Below are positions 19,952 through 28,298 of a stretch of DNA of 64,000 nt, in pieces. Made by a program: the position numbers and the translations under genes. Numbering within the stretch: the stretch's first letter is position 1; each line of letters opens with the position of its first letter. The stretch comes from Cyclobacteriaceae bacterium (GTDB taxonomy: Bacteria; Bacteroidota; Bacteroidia; Cytophagales; Cyclobacteriaceae). The stretch covers positions 310,001-374,000 of the forward strand of contig JABFRS010000001.1 of the NCBI GenBank assembly GCA_013141055.1, given 5' to 3'. Under the pieces are notes generated by a model that saw nothing but the letters and a program-made list of their open reading frames with translations, was not told the DNA's origin and did not search any database.

Positions 19952-19983
19952 TTTCAAATTAAAAGTACTTTTATCTATCTTTG
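19952..19983 (+). promoter_or_regulatory. Possible Bacteroidota-type promoter
   Basis: TATCTTTG at 19976-19983 matches the TAnnTTTG -7 consensus of Bacteroidota sigma-A promoters; TTTC at 19952-19955 sits 20 bases upstream, where TTTG is expected. It would serve the two small membrane proteins that follow. Confidence 0.35.
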
Positions 19984-20036
19984 CCATGCCCTGCAGCAAT
20001 TGAGAGTTGCAGGTAAACAGTTCTAAAAACATTAAA

Positions 20037-20207
20037 ATGAAGACTCTTCTCCCCTTACTGATCATGATCATTGGAGTTTTGTTAATGGCATTCAAAATAT
20101 ATGCTGATAGCGAACCGGGCGCGATTCCATTGCTACTGATCATTGCTGGCGCAGGATGGTATCTGGTCGCTCGTATTCAGGGTGTCAAAAAAGCACGCAT
20201 TAAATAA
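20037..20207 (+). CDS. Small two-helix membrane protein
   Basis: A 56-residue protein with two predicted transmembrane helices (LLPLLIMIIGVLLMAFKIY and IPLLLIIAGAGWYLVARI) and a basic C-terminal tail. The ATG at 20037 follows an adenine-rich stretch. It lies 31 bp before another membrane protein and is probably co-transcribed with it. Function unknown. Confidence 0.6.
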   Translation: MKTLLPLLIMIIGVLLMAFKIYADSEPGAIPLLLIIAGAGWYLVARIQGVKKARIK

Positions 20208-20238
20208 GTATTCAACTAACAGAAAATATCCAGTAAAA

Positions 20239-20811
20239 ATGAAAACAACATTCTCACAATCCGTACTCATCGTTGCCATTGTAACAGGCGTCCTGTTATC
20301 CATTCCCTTAATTGCAATGCAATTCTCCAATGAAGTTGACTGGAGTGCTGCCGACTTTATTGTTATGGGTGCACTCATATTTGGAATCGGATTCTCTTAT
20401 GTACTGATCACCCGCTATGTAACTAATCTGGTATACCGTATTGCCGTTGCCATGGCACTCGGATCCACATTCTTACTGATCTGGGCAAACCTCGCAGTAG
20501 GTCTTATTGGTTCAGGTCCTAATGCTGCCAATCTCATGTATATCGGAGTGATCGCTGTTGGAATTGTCGGAACGATCCTCTCCCGCTTTACTGCTGGTGG
20601 AATGGAACGTGCCATGTATTTAATGGCAGGCTCACTCATCGTAATTGCTGCTATCCTGCTGGTCACCAATATTTATCAGCGTACCGACAGCTCTGTTACA
20701 GAAGTCATTGCCGTCAATAGTTTCTTTGCCGGTTTATTCGCTGTCGCTGGATTACTGTTTCGTTATGTTGCTCTGGAGCACACAAACCGCACAGAAAATT
20801 CAAGAAGCTAA
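20239..20811 (+). CDS. Six-helix integral membrane protein, unknown function
   Basis: About 190 residues with roughly six transmembrane helices and short loops. The ATG at 20239 is preferred because it directly precedes helix 1 (SQSVLIVAIVTGVLLSIPL); the longer frame overlaps the preceding gene. Central helices contain LGSTFLLIWANLAVGLIGSG, a composition seen in small uncharacterised membrane proteins. A rho-independent terminator follows. Confidence 0.65.
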   Translation: MKTTFSQSVLIVAIVTGVLLSIPLIAMQFSNEVDWSAADFIVMGALIFGIGFSYVLITRYVTNLVYRIAVAMALGSTFLLIWANLAVGLIGSGPNAANLMYIGVIAVGIVGTILSRFTAGGMERAMYLMAGSLIVIAAILLVTNIYQRTDSSVTEVIAVNSFFAGLFAVAGLLFRYVALEHTNRTENSRS

Positions 20812-20836
20812 GAATATCTCACATCATCACGCGAAG

Positions 20837-20870
20837 TGCGCAAAGGATCTCATCGATCTTTGCGCATTTT
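20837..20870 (+). terminator. Rho-independent terminator
   Basis: A 9-bp perfect stem (TGCGCAAAG/CTTTGCGCA, 20837-20845 with 20858-20866) is followed by TTTT at 20867-20870. It ends the small membrane-protein operon. Confidence 0.75.
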
Positions 20871-21025
20871 GCATTTAAAATCAACAGGCATTAAATCTCT
20901 ATTGCCCGGCCTCCCTCCTCTGGCAGTATTTTTCATTCCGTTTAACATTCGTTAACCATAATTAACATGAATTGCTTCATGTCGCTTATGCTTCTGCCTT
21001 ACTTGCCGGCAAACTAAACCCAGTT

Positions 21026-21970
21026 ATGAAAAGCAAGTCTATTTACTTCCTCATTTTCCTTTTGATTTTTACCATCGAGATGTTTGCACAGACATCTCCC
21101 CTGTTCAGAATGAAGAACAGTAAAAAATATATCACCAAAGCCCAGGTGGACAGCATTGCGAAAGCCAACGATAACAAGGTCACTTACAATTTCACAAAAG
21201 AAGATGGTGTTCAGGTTGTAGAAGTAGAGCTTATGAAAGGCAATGATGCTGCCGCTGCAGGTAATCAGACATTCACAAGAACCTCATCAGCTCCCAGGAC
21301 CGGTGATAGCACCGGTACAGCGATGACAAAACCCCTGATAAGACAAAAGAGTTATAAAGATGAAGCAGGCAAAGACATGCCTCCGGCAGAATTCAAAGAG
21401 AAAGTGAAGTCCGGGAAATACGCATCACGCTATTCCATCGACAATATGTCACCCGAAGGATCCGATGTCACTTATTATTTGGTACCAAAAGAAGAAGCCG
21501 AGCGTAATCAGGCGACCAGCCATCAAGAGGCTAAAGACAACCTGTTAAATGTCAGGCTTCCGGAATTCAAGCTGGTCACCGCAGCAGGAAAAGAGTTCAA
21601 GTCTTCTTCCCTTGCCGGGAAAATAGTAGTGCTCAATTTCTGGTTCACAGGCTGTGTCCCATGCAGGATAGAAATGCCATCGCTCAACAAGGTTGTTGAA
21701 CATTACAAGGACCGCAACGACGTTGTATTCCTTGCTCCCGCCCTCGACAAGCCCGATGCCCTCACAAGGTTTCTAGAAAAACATGCATTCAATTATCAGA
21801 TCCTTGCAGAATCAAAAGAACTGAATGATCAGCTGAAGCTGGGAATCTATCCTACTCACCTTATTGTTGACAAAAGTGGAATCATCCGCTCGGTTCACAT
21901 CGGTGCGACGGAAGAAATTGATAAGAGCCTCATTGCGTCGATCAACAAAGTATCAGAGGCTAAGCCTTAG
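21026..21970 (+). CDS. TlpA-like thioredoxin-fold protein
   Basis: A 314-residue exported protein: a signal peptide (SIYFLIFLLIFTIEMFAQ), an N-terminal region of about 165 residues without a known domain, then a thioredoxin/TlpA-like domain from about residue 175 with redox motif CVPC (NFWFTGCVPCRIEMPSL) and a cis-Pro loop (YPTHLIVDKSG). It probably acts in the periplasm as a disulfide reductase or peroxiredoxin-like protein. The ATG at 21026 starts the signal peptide. It appears to stand alone. Confidence 0.8.
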   Translation: MKSKSIYFLIFLLIFTIEMFAQTSPLFRMKNSKKYITKAQVDSIAKANDNKVTYNFTKEDGVQVVEVELMKGNDAAAAGNQTFTRTSSAPRTGDSTGTAMTKPLIRQKSYKDEAGKDMPPAEFKEKVKSGKYASRYSIDNMSPEGSDVTYYLVPKEEAERNQATSHQEAKDNLLNVRLPEFKLVTAAGKEFKSSSLAGKIVVLNFWFTGCVPCRIEMPSLNKVVEHYKDRNDVVFLAPALDKPDALTRFLEKHAFNYQILAESKELNDQLKLGIYPTHLIVDKSGIIRSVHIGATEEIDKSLIASINKVSEAKP

Positions 21971-21991
21971 CATACGCTGCTTTATCTTAGA

Positions 21992-22485
21992 TCAAGGGTA
22001 CTGGTAAGGTTCTTTGGCGGTGGTCAACCGACGGATATTTTCCAGTGCCCTCTTCATATACCTTTTCCAGAATAGCTTGGTAAATAACCAGTTCAGCGGA
22101 TACAGTAATGTAATATCAGAATGAAGCGTGTAGGTGTATTCAATTAAAATTCTTTCCCGTGCCTGTTCTGTGGTTTTCCATTCACCAATGAATTTGGAGA
22201 ATCCCATTGAAAGTTACTGACTTCAATTTTCCAGTACTGATTCTCAATTCGCTCCAGCACCTTATCATTGGATGCCCACCCTCCTTTTTGCGAAAGTGAT
22301 TTGGCAACAAAGACCTTTTTGGAATAACCTGGCTTACCCCAGTTCTCATCATCGGTACAATGTGTGACCTTAGGCATGGGACCATATCCCGTATGCACTT
22401 TGGAAACATCACAGAGGATGGGCGTCTTAAATGCCCTCTCCAGCGAGCAATGAAAAATGGTGGTAACTGTAACTTTGGTAGTCAT
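21992..22485 (-). pseudogene. SRPBCC/polyketide-cyclase-like gene with a frameshift
   Basis: The N-terminal part (start 22485, MTTKVTVTTIFHCSLERAF) and the C-terminal part (GFSKFIGEWKTTEQARERIL to YPLNWLFTKLFWKRYMKRAL) are in different frames that meet around 22200-22210, after the shared VSNFQ stretch. Together they make a normal-length SRPBCC lipid-binding-fold protein of about 165 residues. Losing one base, or a slightly longer out-of-frame deletion, explains the break. Either the gene is inactive or this is a sequence error. Confidence 0.75.
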
Positions 22486-22582
22486 GCGTATGATCCGTGC
22501 AACTCTATCGTTGTTTGTTGTTAGAAAGAAATGAATTAGATTTAGTAAAACAAAATGTCATCCACCCAAATGCATTTGGTAC

Positions 22583-23491
22583 ATGAAAAACATTCTTCTG
22601 ATCCTCATCGTGACTGTTATAGCTTCCTGTGGCACTCGCGAAAAAAGCACTGCTGAAAATCCTCCCTTGGACAATCGCATCGCCGCTCAGCTCTGGACCT
22701 TCCGTTACGACCTTGAAAAGGATGTACCCGGGACTTTGAAAAAGATCAAAGCGCTCGGCTTCACCTATGTCGAAGGATTTGACGCTCCTTACATCGTAGG
22801 CAATCCGGACGACTTCAAAGCAAAGCTCGACTCAGCAGGATTGAAAATGTTTGCTCTTCACTGGAACACTCTTGCCGACTGGAGAAAAGATCCATCCATC
22901 ATCATCAACACGGCCAAAAAACTTGGCGCACAATACACTGGTATTGCCTGGCTGAAAGAATCAAAAGCCGATACCGTAACACTCGCCATCGTCAACGAAG
23001 CTGCTGACATGCTGACCAAAGCCTGCCCGCTGGCGAAAGAAGCCGGACTTCAATTGTACTACCATATTCACGGATATGAATTGCAACCCCTGGAAACCGG
23101 GAAGACATTCTTCGACAGCTTTGTCAGTCGTATCGACTATAGCTGTGTACGACTGGAGATGGATGTGTTCTGGGTAACGTATGCGGGGAAAGACCCGGTG
23201 CAATTCATGGAACAATACAAGGGTGGCGTTGAACTGCTACATGTGAAGAACATGGCAAGCAATGTATCCACCGGAACGTTTGATGGCTCTGACTTCATGC
23301 CTCCCGACATGCCTGCCCAAAACTGGGTTCCGCTTGGAAAAGGACAGATCGATTACAAATCTGTTTTCCAGAAGGGAAAAGAGATCGGTGTCAAATGGTA
23401 TATCCTCGAAATGGATAAGTATGACGGTGATGTGTACGCTGCCGTTGATTCATCATTGAGTTATATCAGGAAAGAGAAACTACTTCCCTGA
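22583..23491 (+). CDS. Sugar phosphate isomerase/epimerase-like lipoprotein
   Basis: A 302-residue protein of the xylose-isomerase-like TIM-barrel family. The N-terminus has a lipobox (VTVIASC at about residue 16), so the protein is exported and lipid-anchored. Barrel features are AAQLWTFRYDLEKDVPGTL, the acidic metal-ligand stretch RLEMDVFWVTYAGKDP, LLHVKNM and the C-terminal WYILEMD. Such proteins in Bacteroidota often take part in sugar catabolism; the substrate is unknown. It is convergent with the YnfA-like gene. Confidence 0.82.
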   Translation: MKNILLILIVTVIASCGTREKSTAENPPLDNRIAAQLWTFRYDLEKDVPGTLKKIKALGFTYVEGFDAPYIVGNPDDFKAKLDSAGLKMFALHWNTLADWRKDPSIIINTAKKLGAQYTGIAWLKESKADTVTLAIVNEAADMLTKACPLAKEAGLQLYYHIHGYELQPLETGKTFFDSFVSRIDYSCVRLEMDVFWVTYAGKDPVQFMEQYKGGVELLHVKNMASNVSTGTFDGSDFMPPDMPAQNWVPLGKGQIDYKSVFQKGKEIGVKWYILEMDKYDGDVYAAVDSSLSYIRKEKLLP

Positions 23492-23524
23492 AGTATAAAG
23501 CCTTCAGGCTTTTTTACTTCAGGG
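23486..23524. terminator. Bidirectional terminator between convergent genes
   Basis: An outer 10-bp stem (CCCTGAAGTA with TACTTCAGGG) encloses an inner stem AAAGCC-TTCA-GGCTTT followed by T residues. It overlaps the stop of the isomerase-like gene and lies 10 bp from the stop of the YnfA-like gene, so it can serve both. Confidence 0.75.
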
Positions 23525-23534
23525 GTGCTTTAGG

Positions 23535-23864
23535 TTATGCTCGTGGCGCGTAGTAAATAATCATCGCTCCCGTCACGCAAACGACAGATCCAATCACATC
23601 ATACTTATCAGGTGTGAAGTCGTCAAAGAAGTACGCCCAGACCAGGGACATCACGATAAAGAATGCACCGTAGGTGGCACTCACTCTTCCAAAAGACGAA
23701 GACTGAAACGTGGTAGCAATGGCGCAGGCCGTCAGGATCACTGCACCCATCAGACCATATCCGATGCCATAACCTTTACGCAGCCACATCCAGATCAGAT
23801 AGCCGCCTCCTATTTCCAAGAGACCGGCAATAACGAAGATAGCGATCGCTTTGAACTGAGGCAT
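23535..23864 (-). CDS. YnfA/UPF0060 family membrane protein
   Basis: A 109-residue, four-helix protein of the SMR-like UPF0060 (YnfA) family, with the family signature FVIAGLLEIGGGYLIWMWLR near the N-terminus, RVSATYGAFFIVMSLVWAY in helix 3, and a D.YD..G..V...G motif before helix 4. Length is typical for the family. Proposed to be a small multidrug-like exporter; the substrate is not known. Single gene. Confidence 0.88.
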   Translation of the reverse strand: MPQFKAIAIFVIAGLLEIGGGYLIWMWLRKGYGIGYGLMGAVILTACAIATTFQSSSFGRVSATYGAFFIVMSLVWAYFFDDFTPDKYDVIGSVVCVTGAMIIYYAPRA

Positions 23865-23917
23865 ACAAATGGGATTATGGTGTAAGTTAAATTTACGACG
23901 ACTAATCTTATAGCAAA

Positions 23918-26257
23918 TTATTTTGCTGCAATTTTCTTTCTCTCTTTCAGATATTTCTTCCTTGGTGCTTCATTATTCAGCTCTCTCATTTTTTCATAGG
24001 CTTCCCGTAAGTCATCATCCATACCATTCGGATAATCAAACTTGAAAAAGGAGAAGCCATTATAAGGAATAGCACTCTCATCGGCCTTCATCTTCACCTG
24101 ACTGACGGTGCCATTCTCTTTAAACGAATTGAGAAACGATGCTTTCCGATCTTTGACGAGATTGACAAATGACCTGTTCACTGCCTCATGACCGACAAAA
24201 TTGAAACACTTCTCCTGCAACGTAAACATCACTGTATCACTCAGGTTCCTGCTGATGTACTTCACAAGCGCTTTATCCTTGGCAGACATCTTATTAACCT
24301 CCAATGAATCATCTTCGGTAAAGTCCTTCGCCTTTTTATTATGTGTGATCAGAAAATACTTCTTCTTGGTCTCATAGAACAGAATGTGCTCTTTCTCCTT
24401 GATCTCATACTCAACAGGATGCACGACAAGTGAGGCATTCGGGTTACTCTTCAGAAATTCAGCAATATCTTTTACAAACTTAAGCTGATGATCCGATAGT
24501 GAACGTTGCTTCATCTCCCATTTCACCGTCAGCGATTTTTCGATCTCTGCTTCCACTTCCTTTACCTCCATTCTGTATGGAGTCGTGGCAGGCTTGACGA
24601 ATATATTCTTGATGGCATCGGTGATCACATCACTCAGGTGAAACTTCGGATGCTTCAGATTGCCCGTGATCGGGATTTCATAGTCGATCACATTTCCATG
24701 ATCGCGCACCAGGGACATGATCAATGGCATCGGTATCCATTTCGTGTCTTTGTTCCTCACACGCTTGGTGACCCGGGGATCCATCACAAGTACGTGATTG
24801 CTTCCATTGATCATACCGTTCCTTACATTCCAAAGTCCATTCACTTCCAGCGTGCCTCTGTCCAATGGAAAAGAAGTGACGGAGATAAGATAGGGATTGA
24901 ATGCTGCAGCTGGTATCTTTTCTACTTTATACTTTAGATCAAAGTCGCCGCTGTCTTTCGGATTGATGCTTATAAAGAAGTCTGCATGACCATAGGGCTG
25001 TATGTCCGACTTTAAAGTAATCCCCACACGCTTGTTTCTCTTGTTTACAGAGTCTGCGCGAACGGTAAGCGGGCCCGCCTGCATGGAGAATTTTTCACTG
25101 ATCGAATAATCATTGAAGGTAAAGTTTCCGTCAAAGATCCCCAGCGTGCCGATCTGAAAGTCGCTGACAAAGAAGTTACGTGAGATCTCTTTCAGGTAGC
25201 GTGCAATTTCAATAACGAGGTTGAACCGTCCTGACTGGCTCGTTACGTCAGAAATATTCATACCCTCCTTACCAAACAAAGCCTGAACATTGTCGAGCGA
25301 ATCGAAGACCTCATACTTGATAAAGGGGGCATTGAGAGTGATAGAATCAAAGAGATACTTGTTACGGGCGGGACTAAGCTCTTCAATCACGAGTGCAAGT
25401 TTCTTGAAAGCTATGTAAGCATCCTCATTCGTTTTACCGAGATGAAAGTCAGTCAGGAATAATCGGCCGGTGGCACTGATACTGTCAGAAGAGTTAAAAT
25501 TTCCCGTTGCCACGATCTGTGCATCAAGTGTGGAATGAAACATTCCATAGTTGATGAGCTCCCAGATGTACTGGCGGATGATTTCAAGATCGAAGGCTTT
25601 CACAGCCACACCGAACTTATAGTCGAGGTTCTTCACATTGATGGTAAAATCTCCCTGCATGCCGCCTTTTCCCTTTCCATCCTCAAAAGAGAACTTTGCA
25701 GAGAGCGTATCTACATCCTTCGTCTTACCGGGACCCAGGACGTTGAGATTTTTGATATAATAATTGATGGGAATGATCTTTTCATAGTAGTGAAATTCTC
25801 CTCCTATGATCTCGGTATCGAGCAGCGTGACGTGCCAGGCATCGGAGTGTGTAGTGTCTGATTTATCTCCTGATAATTTATCTATGACGTCGTCAAAGCT
25901 CAGTGTATCTTTCTTCTGAACGATCTTTCCCCATGGATGATCCACGGTAAGTTGTTCGATCACTACCTGCTTTGACAGAAGCTTGTGAATGGCAAAGTTG
26001 GCACTGGCTCCTGTTGCGGACACGAAAATGCTATCGCCCTGCAGTTCATAGATCTTCACATCATGCAGGTGAACATAACCGGTAAGTGGATTGACATAGG
26101 CCCATCCCACGGTTGCCTCCCTTCCGATGAGATCCACGTCGTGCTTCTCGACATAGTACTTTGCAAGGGGCGAAAGGATAATCAATATCACTATAAATAA
26201 GAGCACAATGGCTCCTGCGGTATATAAAAGGCCTTTTCTGATTTTAGGGATTTTCAT
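23918..26257 (-). CDS. AsmA-like DUF748 envelope protein
   Basis: A 779-residue protein with one N-terminal transmembrane helix (GLLYTAGAIVLLFIVILIIL), followed by a large periplasmic part of beta-rich repeats. The region after the helix (VGWAYVNPLTGYVHLHDVKIY) and the central GTLEVNGLWNVRNG match DUF748/AsmA-type proteins of the envelope. A lysine-rich C-terminus (LNNEAPRKKYLKERKKIAAK) is notable. By homology to AsmA-like proteins it may help lipid transfer or outer-membrane assembly. Confidence 0.8.
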   Translation of the reverse strand: MKIPKIRKGLLYTAGAIVLLFIVILIILSPLAKYYVEKHDVDLIGREATVGWAYVNPLTGYVHLHDVKIYELQGDSIFVSATGASANFAIHKLLSKQVVIEQLTVDHPWGKIVQKKDTLSFDDVIDKLSGDKSDTTHSDAWHVTLLDTEIIGGEFHYYEKIIPINYYIKNLNVLGPGKTKDVDTLSAKFSFEDGKGKGGMQGDFTINVKNLDYKFGVAVKAFDLEIIRQYIWELINYGMFHSTLDAQIVATGNFNSSDSISATGRLFLTDFHLGKTNEDAYIAFKKLALVIEELSPARNKYLFDSITLNAPFIKYEVFDSLDNVQALFGKEGMNISDVTSQSGRFNLVIEIARYLKEISRNFFVSDFQIGTLGIFDGNFTFNDYSISEKFSMQAGPLTVRADSVNKRNKRVGITLKSDIQPYGHADFFISINPKDSGDFDLKYKVEKIPAAAFNPYLISVTSFPLDRGTLEVNGLWNVRNGMINGSNHVLVMDPRVTKRVRNKDTKWIPMPLIMSLVRDHGNVIDYEIPITGNLKHPKFHLSDVITDAIKNIFVKPATTPYRMEVKEVEAEIEKSLTVKWEMKQRSLSDHQLKFVKDIAEFLKSNPNASLVVHPVEYEIKEKEHILFYETKKKYFLITHNKKAKDFTEDDSLEVNKMSAKDKALVKYISRNLSDTVMFTLQEKCFNFVGHEAVNRSFVNLVKDRKASFLNSFKENGTVSQVKMKADESAIPYNGFSFFKFDYPNGMDDDLREAYEKMRELNNEAPRKKYLKERKKIAAK

Positions 26258-26430
26258 TTGGGGGCGCCGAATTTACGTAGCCTGAGGGGTTGTTAGGTTA
26301 AGTAATCAGGAGTGTAAATATTGTGCCAGCCCCGGGGTAGGAAGCTTTTAGATAGCATTATCCCTAATTCAGGTATGGCGAAACAGAAGCCTCCAAAGTA
26401 TCAATTAGTTCTTTGTCCATGTATTGATTG

Positions 26431-26463
26431 CCGCCACGCCTTATAGCTTTTGTTGTGTGCAGT
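26431..26463 (-). repeat. attC-like half site A (distal end of array)
   Basis: On the minus strand: TGCACACAAC core arm, 4-nt spacer AAAA, stem half GCTATAAG and GCGTGGCGGC, then the homology stops. The complementary second half is absent, so the array appears truncated here. The arm matches the start arm of the same cassette at site B. Confidence 0.6.
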
Positions 26464-26468
26464 TGCCG

Positions 26469-26771
26469 TCACGCTATTGTTTGAGTCAAAATAGCTTTTA
26501 CCGTAAAACAGTCAAAGCATACAAAGTTGTGAATGACCATACAGTCCGCAAGGTCAAATTTTTCACCTATTGAGTCCACTTGAGCGTAGAACGTCATTGC
26601 TTTTTTACAGTCGTCACAAGTCGGGAATTCACTTTTTTCAAGTCCGTCTGGTTGTCCTCCAAGAAAATGTCTAGTACCGGCAACGTCATTCCACTTGTAT
26701 CCAACTATATCCTTAGCCTCCTGAGTCTCTGGTTGTGTTACAAGTTTAATTCTTGGTATCTCCATTGTCAT
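26469..26771 (-). CDS. Cassette gene: small CxxC protein (DUF1963-like C-terminus)
   Basis: 100 residues. Two CxxC pairs (FPTCDDCKKAMTFYAQ and FVCFDC) suggest a small zinc- or metal-binding fold; the first pair with M-F-AQ resembles the C-terminal part of DUF1963/YwqG-like proteins. No signal peptide. It is the only gene in the last, truncated cassette, and its stop lies only a few bases from half site A. Function unknown; the family hint is weak. Confidence 0.65.
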   Translation of the reverse strand: MTMEIPRIKLVTQPETQEAKDIVGYKWNDVAGTRHFLGGQPDGLEKSEFPTCDDCKKAMTFYAQVDSIGEKFDLADCMVIHNFVCFDCFTVKAILTQTIA

Positions 26772-26798
26772 TTAGTCAATTGTCTGTCGAGGCAAATT

Positions 26799-26894
26799 GC
26801 ACACAACGTTTGTGTTTATGACGTTGTGTTGCTAAAAAATAATAAACGTCAGACCGATAATACAATGGCATAAACACTTTGTTGGCAGTAGTGC
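26799..26894 (-). repeat. attC-like site B
   Basis: About 96 bp. On the minus strand it reads ACTGCCAAC, spacer AAAG, TGTTTATG, variable middle, CATAAACA, spacer CAAAC, GTTGTGTGCA. The inner stem pairs over at least 8 bp. The left arm belongs to the two-gene cassette, the right arm to the CxxC-protein cassette. Confidence 0.7.
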
Positions 26895-26898
26895 ACAG

Positions 26899-27186
26899 TC
26901 AAGGGTATTTCTTTTGGTTCTCAGCTCTCGTTATCCATTTGTCGTCAACGTTCCAATATTGTAGAGTCGTGTCTGAAGTTGTCCCCGTGTCTTTGTCTTT
27001 GTAATTAAATTCCATGTACCAACATGCTCCAAGTGTCCCGTCACATTCGTAGTCTGTCATTTTAACTATCTCGCAATTTGGTTTTAATTCTTTAAACTCT
27101 TTAAGAGCTACTCCTTTGTCAAAGGAGTAGCAACCTGTCAGGAGGCACAGAAGTATAACATACAGCCAAGTTGTCGATTTACTCAT
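26899..27186 (-). CDS. Cassette gene: small lipoprotein
   Basis: 95 residues with a signal peptide and lipobox (LYVILLCLLTGC at about residue 19), then a short polar domain with several Cys (NCEIV, ECDGTLGACWYMEF). The ATG at 27186 overlaps the stop of the upstream gene by 8 bp, so the two genes of this cassette are translationally coupled. No family recognised. Confidence 0.65.
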   Translation of the reverse strand: MSKSTTWLYVILLCLLTGCYSFDKGVALKEFKELKPNCEIVKMTDYECDGTLGACWYMEFNYKDKDTGTTSDTTLQYWNVDDKWITRAENQKKYP

Positions 27187-27397
27187 GCAGTCCAATGTGA
27201 AAATTTATTGTTGTTACTTTACTATCGATGTAAGTCAATGGTCTGTATAAATAATAAATCCAAGTCTGTCCCTTTGGAAAGATTACATATTGCTTACCGT
27301 CTTTGTCCCAAGTCTCGACATTTTTATTTCTGAAAACCAGGTAACTCAACACGTAAAATGTCGCAAGTGTCCCGATTATTAGTAGTCGTCTCTTCAT
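27179..27397 (-). CDS. Cassette gene: small membrane-anchored protein
   Basis: 72 residues with one N-terminal transmembrane helix or signal anchor (LLIIGTLATFYVLSYLVF), then a short beta-rich tail (VIFPKGQTWIYYLYRPLTY). The ATG lies a few bases after the cassette start arm. It is followed by, and overlaps, the lipoprotein gene; both sit in one cassette. Function unknown. Confidence 0.6.
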   Translation of the reverse strand: MKRRLLIIGTLATFYVLSYLVFRNKNVETWDKDGKQYVIFPKGQTWIYYLYRPLTYIDSKVTTINFHIGLHE

Positions 27398-27400
27398 TTG

Positions 27401-27546
27401 TGCATTACTGCCAACGCCTAGCTATAAGACGTATGCGTGTAAATACCTGCATCTTTGTCCCACGTTGCTAACGAAAATTTAACTGCACACACTTTAAGAA
27501 CCTACAATACAGCATATGTTTTATAGCTTTTGTTATAGGTAGCCAG
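27401..27546 (-). repeat. attC-like site C
   Basis: About 146 bp. On the minus strand: GGCTACCTATAAC, spacer AAAA, GCTATAAAACATATGC, a long variable middle, GCATACGTCTTATAGC, spacer TAGGC, GTTGGCAGTAATGCAC. The stem pairs over about 16 bp with few mismatches. Confidence 0.7.
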
Positions 27547-27577
27547 CCACGCACAGTTCTTCTGTCGGTCTCCTTCA

Positions 27578-28183
27578 TTAGGGTCTATACGGTATTTCTT
27601 TGGGTTCATTTTTAAGTTTGTCCGCAATGATATTAAATTGTATGTCCGTGAGTAAAAGTGCATGTAAGTCATTACCATTGTACAGCAAAAAGAAAGATTC
27701 ATTTATACTTTTCTTCTTCATTAACTCATTAAGCTTCTTGAAAAATGTCCTTGAAGCCTTGTCCCAGAAATCACTATTTTCAAGTTCGGGTTTTGTGTAG
27801 AGCTGTATTTTTTCTCCATTCAAAAACACTTCATTGGAAGTTTCATAATTGTCAGCCGTTTTTACTTCTAAATTAAAATTCCGTTTGTTTAAAATAACAT
27901 TTAGTCGAGGCAAGAAAAAATCGAATTGAAATTCCGCCAATTCTTCTGCGTCCACATGAAGTATCTTATTGTTTCTATCGTCATAAATGTCAAAAGACTT
28001 TTTCACTTGGTCTGTTAGGGAATCAATTTTAAGGCTGTCTGCATACGTAAGGAAGTCGGCCATGATTAAATTATTCGCAAGTGTCGAGTCATAAGTGTGG
28101 TGAGCTTGATTGTCAGCAGTTGTCCTGTCTCGACTACAACTAAAACAGAGCAAAATAATTATTGTTGATACTAAAAGTCTCAT
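27578..28183 (-). CDS. Cassette gene: hypothetical lipoprotein
   Basis: 201 residues with a signal peptide and lipobox (LLVSTIIILLCFSC). The mature protein is mixed alpha/beta and polar, without a family I recognise. It fills one cassette: the start lies about 25 bp after the GTT core of site D and the stop about 35 bp before site C. Asp is written largely as GAC, unlike the flanking chromosomal genes. Confidence 0.65.
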   Translation of the reverse strand: MRLLVSTIIILLCFSCSRDRTTADNQAHHTYDSTLANNLIMADFLTYADSLKIDSLTDQVKKSFDIYDDRNNKILHVDAEELAEFQFDFFLPRLNVILNKRNFNLEVKTADNYETSNEVFLNGEKIQLYTKPELENSDFWDKASRTFFKKLNELMKKKSINESFFLLYNGNDLHALLLTDIQFNIIADKLKNEPKEIPYRP

Positions 28184-28200
28184 GGTTGTCCTGGCTGGTT

Positions 28201-28292
28201 ACCTACAACGTTTTGATATAAGGCGTTTTGCCTTACCTTAATTTAAAAATAAACAACGAAGCAAAATGACTTATATCTTTTGTTGTAGCGCG
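28201..28292 (-). repeat. attC-like site D
   Basis: About 92 bp. On the minus strand: GCGCTACAAC, spacer AAAA, GATATAAG, variable middle containing a second imperfect pairing (TCATTTTGC/GCAAAACGC), CTTATATC, spacer AAAAC, GTTGTAGGT. Both spacers keep the 4-nt/5-nt rule. Confidence 0.7.
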
Positions 28293-28298
28293 TTGTTT

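Noticed and set aside
26375-26446. Plus-strand 23-codon frame with CPCIDC motif at the array border as a gene
   Set aside because: Too short and ends within the attC-like half site; kept only as part of a finding.
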